DNA of 47,612 nucleotides. Origin: Gammaproteobacteria bacterium. GTDB lineage: Bacteria > Pseudomonadota > Gammaproteobacteria > Arenicellales > Poriferihabitantaceae. Under the pieces are notes generated by a model. That model saw only the letters and a list, made by a program, of their open reading frames with translations. It did no database searches and was not told the DNA's origin. The stretch covers positions 1-47,612 of the forward strand of contig JAPPPS010000051.1 in the NCBI GenBank assembly GCA_028817405.1. Reading direction: 5' to 3'. The position numbers were made by a program, and so were the translations under genes. How positions within the stretch are numbered: position 1 is the stretch's first letter; every line of letters starts with the position of its first letter. Below are positions 41,374-47,612 of this stretch, piece after piece.

Positions 41374-41581
41374 GTTCCGCCCTCAACTCTTCCGAGGAGC
41401 AGGTCGATTCCTTTCCCTGCTCTATTTTCCTGCTGATGGCGCGCGCCTCTTGCGCTTCCTCCATCGCCTCCAGCCCGGCGTTCATGACAAACTGTATGTA
41501 CCGCTCAGGCGGATGCCCCGACTCGACCGCGAGTTGCCGAACTCGCCGCTCAAATTTTCCCGGCACGGTGACGGTTAACAT
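41357..41581 (-). CDS. Putative antitoxin of the RelE/ParE-type pair
   Basis: MLTVTVPGKFERRVRQLAVESGHPPERYIQFVMNAGLEAMEEAQEARAISRKIEQGKESTCSSEELRAELGLDD; overlaps the toxin start by 17 bp, RHH-like N-terminus. Confidence 0.82.
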   Translation of the reverse strand: MLTVTVPGKFERRVRQLAVESGHPPERYIQFVMNAGLEAMEEAQEARAISRKIEQGKESTCSSEELRAELGLDD

Positions 41582-41753
41582 GACATTCTCCTGTGTTGAA
41601 AGATGACGCGACCCTACCACGCCCGCCGGCAGCTTTCAACAAGATGCCTGTTCGACAAATTGCGGTTGGATGAGCCGATGGGCCGGTATTTGGTGTAGAA
41701 TTGACCAGTTTACCGCGTTTCTTTTCCCGCCATTCAAGCCGCTCCCGCTGGCC

Positions 41754-43055
41754 ATGTCCCGCCCGGTCAAAACCCGCTTCGACACCCTGGCCCTGCACGC
41801 CGGCCAGCGCCCGGACCCGTTGACCGGGGCGCGCGCCGCGCCGATTTACCAGACCGCCAGTTATGTGTTTCAGGACAGCGACCACGCGGCCGCGCTGTTC
41901 AACATGGAGCGGCCCGGGCATGCGTATTCGCGGTTGTCGAACCCCACTTGCGCGGTGCTGGAGGAGCGCGTGGCGGCGCTGGAGGATGGCGTCGGCGGCC
42001 TCGCCACCGCCAGTGGCCAAGCGGCGCTGCACTTGGCGGTGGCCACGCTGATGGGCGCGGGTGCGCATATCGTCTCCTCAGCCGCGATTTACGGCGGCTC
42101 GCACAACCTCCTGCAATACACGCTGCCGCGATTCGGCATCGACGCCACCTTCGTGCCGCCGCGCGACTTGGACGGCATCGCGGCCGCGATTCGACCGAAC
42201 ACGAAGTTGATTTTCGGCGAAGTGGTCGGCAACCCCGGCGGCGATGTTCTCGATGTGCCGGCGGTGGCCGAACTGGCGCATGCGCACGGCATTCCGCTGC
42301 TCATCGATTCCACTTTCACCACGCCGCATCTGTTCCAGCCGTTTCACCACGGCGCCGACCTCATCATGCATTCGGCGACCAAGTTTTTGTGCGGCCACGG
42401 CACCGTCATCGGCGGGGTGTTGGTTGAGCGCGGTCAGTTCGACTGGAAGGCAAGCGGCCGTTTCGACACGCTGGCGGAACCGTATTCCGGCTTCCACGGC
42501 ATGACCTTCGACGAGGAATCATCGCAGGGCGCGTTTCTGTTGCGCGCGCGCCGGGAAGGCTTGCGCGACTTCGGCGCGTGCATGAGTCCGACCACCGCGT
42601 TTTATATTTTGCAGGGGTTGGAGACACTGTCGATTCGCATGCAGCGGCATCAGGAAAACACGCGCAAGGTGGTGGAGTTTTTGCGCGCCTCGGAGGCGGT
42701 GGAAGACATCAGTTACCCGGAACTGGAGGAACATCCCGACCACCAACTGGCGCAAAAGTTGTTGCCGAAAGGCGCGGGCGCGGTGTTTTGTTTCACCTTG
42801 CGCGGCGGCCGCGAAGCCGGGCGCGCGTTCACCGAGGGCTTGGAGATTTTCTCCCACCTCGCCAATGTCGGCGACGCCAAATCCTTGGTGATTCACCCGG
42901 CAAGCACCACGCACTACCGCATGAGCGACGCCGACCTCGCGGCCGCCGGCATCAACCAAGGCACGATTCGTTTGTCCATCGGCTTGGAAGACGCCGACGA
43001 CCTGTTGGAAGATTTGTCGCGCGGCATTCACTTGGCGAACAAGGTTGCGGGTTGA
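41754..43055 (+). CDS. Cys/Met metabolism PLP enzyme, O-acetylhomoserine (thiol)-lyase-like
   Basis: FDTLALHAGQRPDPLTGARAAPIYQTASYVFQDSDHAAALFNMERPGHAYSRLSNPTCAVLEERVAALE...DLIMHSATKFLCGHG...HPASTTHYRMSDADLAAAGI. Confidence 0.93.
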   Translation: MSRPVKTRFDTLALHAGQRPDPLTGARAAPIYQTASYVFQDSDHAAALFNMERPGHAYSRLSNPTCAVLEERVAALEDGVGGLATASGQAALHLAVATLMGAGAHIVSSAAIYGGSHNLLQYTLPRFGIDATFVPPRDLDGIAAAIRPNTKLIFGEVVGNPGGDVLDVPAVAELAHAHGIPLLIDSTFTTPHLFQPFHHGADLIMHSATKFLCGHGTVIGGVLVERGQFDWKASGRFDTLAEPYSGFHGMTFDEESSQGAFLLRARREGLRDFGACMSPTTAFYILQGLETLSIRMQRHQENTRKVVEFLRASEAVEDISYPELEEHPDHQLAQKLLPKGAGAVFCFTLRGGREAGRAFTEGLEIFSHLANVGDAKSLVIHPASTTHYRMSDADLAAAGINQGTIRLSIGLEDADDLLEDLSRGIHLANKVAG

Positions 43056-43118
43056 GTCGCAAATTGAATTGCGATTTCAATTCCGAGTTGTGGCCGCGGT
43101 TGAAACGGTGATAACGCC

Positions 43119-43967
43119 ATGCGAATCCAACTGAACGACGCCGACTATTACCTTTACACCGCGGGCCACACGCCGCGCGCCGACCGCGACACCGTGGTGT
43201 TCGTGCATGGCGCGGCGATGGACCACAGCGTGTGGAGTCATCAGAGTCGATACTTCGCGTACCACGGTTACAACATCGCGGCGGTGGATTTGCCGGGCCA
43301 CAACTTAAGCGGCGGCGAATTGTTAACCGACATCGAGTCGATGGCGAACTGGCTGCGCGACCTCATCGCGCGCATCGACGGCCGCGCGATTCACTTGGTC
43401 GGCCACAGCATGGGCGCGTTAATCGCGCTGCAAGCGGCCGCGGATTTTGGAACGCCGGCATCGCCATCGACGGCGCCGGCATCAAACAACACCGTCACCG
43501 CGCCGTTGCAATCGCTCGCCTTAATTGGTTTCAGTTATCCCATGGCGGTGACCCCGCGCTTGTTGGAGGCCGCGCGCGACGACCCGCCGGCCGCGTATTC
43601 GATGATGACGCAGTGGAGTCACGCCTCCAAAATCGGCGGCGAACCGGTGCCGGGGTTTTGGTCGCCGGGCATGCAGTTCAGTTTGATGAACAACAGCGCG
43701 GCCGGCGCGGTGTTCGCCGACTTGAGCGCCTGCAACAAATACACCGGCGGCGAAGAGGCATTTACGCGCATCGAATGCCCGCTACTGTTTTTATGCGGCC
43801 GCCTGGACCGCATGGCGCCGGCCAAGTTGGCGCAATCGCATGCCGACCGTCACGCCAACGCCGACATCGTGTTCCTGCCGGACTGCGGCCATAGTTTGTT
43901 GTCGGAAGCGCCGCACGGTGTATTGCGCGAACTGAAAACTTTCATCGGCCGCGAATCTCGCGCATAA
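43119..43967 (+). CDS. Alpha/beta hydrolase
   Basis: VVFVHGAAMDHSVWSHQSRYFAYHGYNIAAVDLPGHNLSGGE...HLVGHSMGALIALQAA...ADIVFLPDCGHSLLSEAP. Confidence 0.92.
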   Translation: MRIQLNDADYYLYTAGHTPRADRDTVVFVHGAAMDHSVWSHQSRYFAYHGYNIAAVDLPGHNLSGGELLTDIESMANWLRDLIARIDGRAIHLVGHSMGALIALQAAADFGTPASPSTAPASNNTVTAPLQSLALIGFSYPMAVTPRLLEAARDDPPAAYSMMTQWSHASKIGGEPVPGFWSPGMQFSLMNNSAAGAVFADLSACNKYTGGEEAFTRIECPLLFLCGRLDRMAPAKLAQSHADRHANADIVFLPDCGHSLLSEAPHGVLRELKTFIGRESRA

Positions 43968-43971
43968 AACA

Positions 43972-45348
43972 ATGAACGAATCGAACGACACCAACGCCAA
44001 CGCCGGGAACAACGGCGCGCGCATGCAAAGCGTCGACCAAATCATTAAACCGCGGTGGTTGATTCCCATCGACGACGATGCGACGGTGTTGGAAAACCAT
44101 GCGGTGGCGATTGCCGGCGAGCGCATCGCCGCGGTCGATTCATGCGCAGCCATCGACGCGCGTTACCGTACCGCAAACACAATCACAATCACGTTGGCCG
44201 ACCATGCGCTAATGCCCGGCTTCATCAACGCGCACACCCACGCGCCCATGACTCTGCTGCGCGGTTACGCGGACGACTTGCCGCTCATGGAATGGCTCGC
44301 CGAACATATCTGGCCCGCCGAATCGAAGTGGGTCGACGCCGAGTATGTCGAAGTCGGCGCCGACTTGGCGCTGGCGGAAATGATTCGCGGCGGCACCACC
44401 TGCTTCAACGACATGTACTTCTTCCCCGACATCGTCGCGGCGCGCGCCGAAGCGGCCGGCATGCGCGCTTGCGTCGGCATGATTGTTCTCGATGCGCCGA
44501 CGGTGTGGGCGCAGGATGCGGACGAATACATCGGCAAAGGTTTGGAGTTGATGGACGCGGTGCGTCACTCGCCGCTCATCACCACCGCGTTCGCGCCGCA
44601 CGCGCCGTATACCGTCTCCGACCAACCGCTGGAGCGCATCCGCACGCTGGCCGACGAACTGGAATGCGGCGTTCACACCCATGTTCATGAGACCGCGCGC
44701 GAAGTTGAAGAGTCGATCGAGCGGCATGGCATGCGTCCGCTGCAGCGCCTCGAACAACTCGGCTTGCTCGGCCCGCGCTTGGTCGCGGTGCATCTGACGC
44801 AACTGTTGCCGGATGAAATCGACTTGGTTGTCGAGCGCGGCGTCAAAGTCGCGCACTGCCCGCAGTCCAACCTGAAACTGGCGAGCGGCATCTGTCCGGT
44901 GGCGCGCCTCACCGCGGCCGGCGCGAGCGTCGCCATCGGCACCGACGGCGCCTCCAGCAACAACGACCTCGACATGCTGTCCGAGATGCAAACCGCCTCG
45001 CTACTGGCAAAAGGCGCGAGCGGCAACCCCGCGGCGCTGCCGGCGCATGCCGCATTGCGCGCCGCCACCATGGGCGGCGCCGAAGCGCTCGGCTTGGCGC
45101 ACCTCACCGGCGCCATCGCCGCCGGCAAACAAGCCGACCTCGCGGCCATTGACCTGTCGGCCCCCGCCACCCAGCCGCTCTACCACCCCTTGAGCCAAAT
45201 CGCATACAGCGCGGCCCGCGACCAAGTCACCGATGTCTGGGTCGGCGGCCGCCGCCTGCTCGAAAACCGCCGCCTGACCACCCTCGACGAAGCGGAAATC
45301 GTACGCCGGGCCGCGGAATGGAGCCGCCGCATCGCGGGGAATTCCTAA
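43972..45348 (+). CDS. TRZ/ATZ-family amidohydrolase (MTA/SAH deaminase-like)
   Basis: LMPGFINAHTHAPMTLLRGYADDLPLMEWLAEHIWPAESKWVD...GGTTCFNDMYFFPD...VKVAHCPQSNLKLASGICPVARLTAAGASVAIGTDGASSNNDLDMLSEM. Confidence 0.93.
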   Translation: MNESNDTNANAGNNGARMQSVDQIIKPRWLIPIDDDATVLENHAVAIAGERIAAVDSCAAIDARYRTANTITITLADHALMPGFINAHTHAPMTLLRGYADDLPLMEWLAEHIWPAESKWVDAEYVEVGADLALAEMIRGGTTCFNDMYFFPDIVAARAEAAGMRACVGMIVLDAPTVWAQDADEYIGKGLELMDAVRHSPLITTAFAPHAPYTVSDQPLERIRTLADELECGVHTHVHETAREVEESIERHGMRPLQRLEQLGLLGPRLVAVHLTQLLPDEIDLVVERGVKVAHCPQSNLKLASGICPVARLTAAGASVAIGTDGASSNNDLDMLSEMQTASLLAKGASGNPAALPAHAALRAATMGGAEALGLAHLTGAIAAGKQADLAAIDLSAPATQPLYHPLSQIAYSAARDQVTDVWVGGRRLLENRRLTTLDEAEIVRRAAEWSRRIAGNS

Positions 45349-45461
45349 GCCGACCGCCGGCCGCGGCGCCTCCACCCGGCGTTGCGGTTTTGGCGGAGCG
45401 GTGTGCCGGGGCCGCCACCGTCACGCGCCGCCACCGCCACCGTCACGCGATTACCGTTATC

Positions 45462-46769
45462 ATGCGCGGCGTGAAATTCACCGCCCAAGAAAATTTCGAC
45501 CATGCGCGCGCCGGGCGCACCGGGGTGCTGCTCGCCAATCTCGGCACGCCGGATTCGTGCCGGGCCGCGGATGTGCGCCGCTATTTGAAGGAGTTTTTGT
45601 GGGACCGCCGCGTGGTCGAGATGCCGCGGCCGCTGTGGTGGCCGCTTCTGAACGGCGTCATTCTCAACACCCGCCCGCGCCGCACCGCGCGCGCGTACCG
45701 CAAAATTTGGGGCGACGACGGCTCGCCGCTGCTGGCGATTTCGCGGCGGCAGCAGCGCAAACTGCAGGCGGCATTGGCGGCCGAGGGCGACGGTGATTTT
45801 GATGCCGACACCGTCGCGGCCGCCGGCGACGGTGATTTTGATGCCATCGAAACCGCGGACCCCGGCGACGGTGATTCTGCTGCCGGCAAGTTTGACACCG
45901 GCGCGACCACCGGCGACGGTGATGTCGCCAACCCCAACACCGGCGAAACCGCGGCCACCGATGCCGCCGCGCACCCCAACCCCAACGCCGCCGAAAACCC
46001 CCCACCGTTAGTCGAACTCGGCATGCGCTACGGCAACCCGTCCATCGCCGCCGCGCTCGGCAAACTGCGCGCCGCCGGCATGCGCCGCCTGCTGGTGCTA
46101 CCGCTGTACCCGCAATACTGCGCCGCCACCACCGCCTCGACCTTCGATGCGGTGAGCGCGGAATTATCGCGCTGGCGGTGGCTGCCGGCGTTGCGATTCG
46201 TCGCCCACTACCACGACCACCCCGCCTACATCGGCGCGCTGGCGGCGAGCGTGCGCGACTACCGGCGCGCGCACGGCCGCGGCGAAATGCTCCTCATGTC
46301 GTTCCACGGCATCCCGCAGGCGTATTTCGACGCCGGCGACCCGTATCACTGCGAATGCTTGAAAACCGCGCGCTTGCTGGCGGAAGCGCTCGGCCTCGGC
46401 GACGCCGAATGGCGGGTCAGTTTCCAGTCGCGGCTGGGGCGCGCGCGGTGGCTGCAGCCGTATACCGACCGCGTCTTGGCCGACTTGGCGCGCGCCGGCG
46501 TGCGCGATGTGCAGGTCATCTGCCCGGGTTTCAGCGCCGACTGCTTGGAGACGCTGGAGGAGATGGCGCTCGCCAACCGCGACTTGTTCCTGCGCGCCGG
46601 CGGCCGGCGCTACGCCTGCATTCCGTGCCTGAACGACGGCGCGCGCCACATCCGCGCGCTGGCATCCATCGCGCGCGAAAACCTCAGCGGCTGGCGCGAC
46701 CGGCCGGAAACAAACGCCGACCGTACCGCGCAAAAACAACGCGCAACGGCGCTCGGCGCCGGGGCTTGA
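45462..46769 (+). CDS. hemH: Ferrochelatase
   Basis: TGVLLANLGTPDSCRAADVRRYLKEFLWDRRVVEMPR...KIWGDDGSPLLAISRRQ...VELGMRYGNPSIAAALGKLRAAGMRRLLVLPLYPQYCAATTASTFDAV...LLMSFHGIP; long GDGD-rich insert before VELGMRYGNPSI. Confidence 0.94.
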   Translation: MRGVKFTAQENFDHARAGRTGVLLANLGTPDSCRAADVRRYLKEFLWDRRVVEMPRPLWWPLLNGVILNTRPRRTARAYRKIWGDDGSPLLAISRRQQRKLQAALAAEGDGDFDADTVAAAGDGDFDAIETADPGDGDSAAGKFDTGATTGDGDVANPNTGETAATDAAAHPNPNAAENPPPLVELGMRYGNPSIAAALGKLRAAGMRRLLVLPLYPQYCAATTASTFDAVSAELSRWRWLPALRFVAHYHDHPAYIGALAASVRDYRRAHGRGEMLLMSFHGIPQAYFDAGDPYHCECLKTARLLAEALGLGDAEWRVSFQSRLGRARWLQPYTDRVLADLARAGVRDVQVICPGFSADCLETLEEMALANRDLFLRAGGRRYACIPCLNDGARHIRALASIARENLSGWRDRPETNADRTAQKQRATALGAGA

Positions 46770-46852
46770 GGCGCGTCTGTCCGCTGTTGCCGATGATTTC
46801 GCTGATTTTCGCCGCGGGGTCGCCGCCGGGTTCAGCGTAAAATCATCGCCCC

Positions 46853-47215
46853 ATGAAAGCCCTGCTGCTCATCGCGCACGGCAGTCGCCGCGAATCGTCC
46901 AACGACGAAATCCGCGCCTTGACCGCGCGCGTCCGCGCCGCCAGCCGCCGCTTCGAGTTGGTGCGGCACGCCTTCCTCGAAATGGCGCAGCCGGACATCG
47001 GCGCGGCCGCCGCCGAATTGACCGCGGCCGGCGCCACCGACATCGTCGTCCTGCCCTATTTCCTCGCCGCCGGCAACCACCTGCGCGTCGACATCCCCGA
47101 ACAATTATCGCGCCTGAAAGCGCAACACCCGGCCGCAAACTTCACCCTCGCCCCCCACCTCGGCGCCGCCCCCAACATGCCGCGCTTGATTCACGAACAC
47201 CTGGATGATGTGTAA
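46853..47215 (+). CDS. CbiX/SirB-like sirohydrochlorin chelatase (short, single domain)
   Basis: MKALLLIAHGSRRESSNDEIRALTARV...VRHAFLEMAQPDIGAAAAELTAAGATDIVVLPYFLAAGNHLRVDIPEQL. Confidence 0.9.
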   Translation: MKALLLIAHGSRRESSNDEIRALTARVRAASRRFELVRHAFLEMAQPDIGAAAAELTAAGATDIVVLPYFLAAGNHLRVDIPEQLSRLKAQHPAANFTLAPHLGAAPNMPRLIHEHLDDV

Positions 47216-47280
47216 ATCGCTCCGCCGCCGAATACCCTTACCGACGCGCAGCGCCGACGATGGCCAGAAAACGCCGGGAG

Positions 47281-47562
47281 CCGTCATTCCCGCAGGTTTT
47301 TAAGCGGGAATCCAGAGTCTTTGATTCCGCGGCGCGAAGCGCCGCAATTCCTGTTTGGAAACAGGAATCCAGACGCCACGGATGGCAAATTATCCGACTC
47401 GACGATGCCGATTTGAATCGCCAGCGCCGCCCCTCACTCGTCACCCCCGCACGGCGCGAAGCGCCGTCATTCCCGCAGGTTTTTAAGCGGGAATCCAGAG
47501 TCCCCCGCTCGTGGGCGGGGGCAGGCTTTTTTTTGATTCCTCGCCAGGTCAATTAAAGACTC
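47281..47562. repeat. Intergenic repeat cluster with two identical 39-bp copies of ccgtcattcccgcaggtttttaagcgggaatccagagtc
   Basis: Copies at 47281-47319 and 47464-47502, plus inverted gaatcc segments and ggaatccagacgccacggatggcaaatta. Confidence 0.93.
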
Positions 47563-47612
47563 TGGATTCCGTATCGGTGAGGAATAGTGGCGCTACGCTT
47601 CCTTATTCCTCT

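Overview
GC-rich bacterial chromosome window. Gene content (AprBA-type APS reductase, Ppk, cbb3 subunit, FNR-like regulator, AmpD, UvrB, Lgt, GshA) suggests a sulfur-metabolising proteobacterium, but taxonomy is inferred only. About 35 genes are supported. Most are housekeeping or metabolic: APS reductase aprB/aprA, lgt, YyaL/DUF255, mannose-1-P guanylyltransferase, a CbbR-like LysR regulator, ampD, a CYTH protein, tandem CNNM/CBS proteins, ppk1, trm112-like, sterol desaturase-like, class-IV aminotransferase, dusA, gshA, uvrB, LOG family, FNR-like regulator, ccoP, NCS2 permease, cytochrome b561, YceI, acs, MetY-like, alpha/beta hydrolase, MtaD-like deaminase, hemH and CbiX-like. Accessory content: an edge-truncated beta-class DNA methyltransferase (absent from the ORF track), a NYN-domain protein coupled to aprA, a RecQ-PRTase remnant with two internal deletions beside an intact DprA-like gene, a tandem DUF6946-like pair, a DUF4268-like gene, an ankyrin protein and a RelE/ParE-type TA pair. 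The strongest candidates for undescribed biology are: (1) the pair at 20.5-22.9 kb, where the second protein looks like signal/TM + DUF6946-like domain + repeat linker + TM + cytoplasmic PD-(D/E)XK-like domain; (2) an apr operon with three tiny membrane proteins between aprB and aprA and a NYN protein coupled downstream; (3) GACGGT-type simple-sequence DNA found both between genes and as Gly/Asp-rich insertions inside conserved enzymes; (4) dispersed intergenic repeats with ..CCCGCAG..TTAAGCGGG.. cores. All family calls come from reading sequence motifs; no searches were run.
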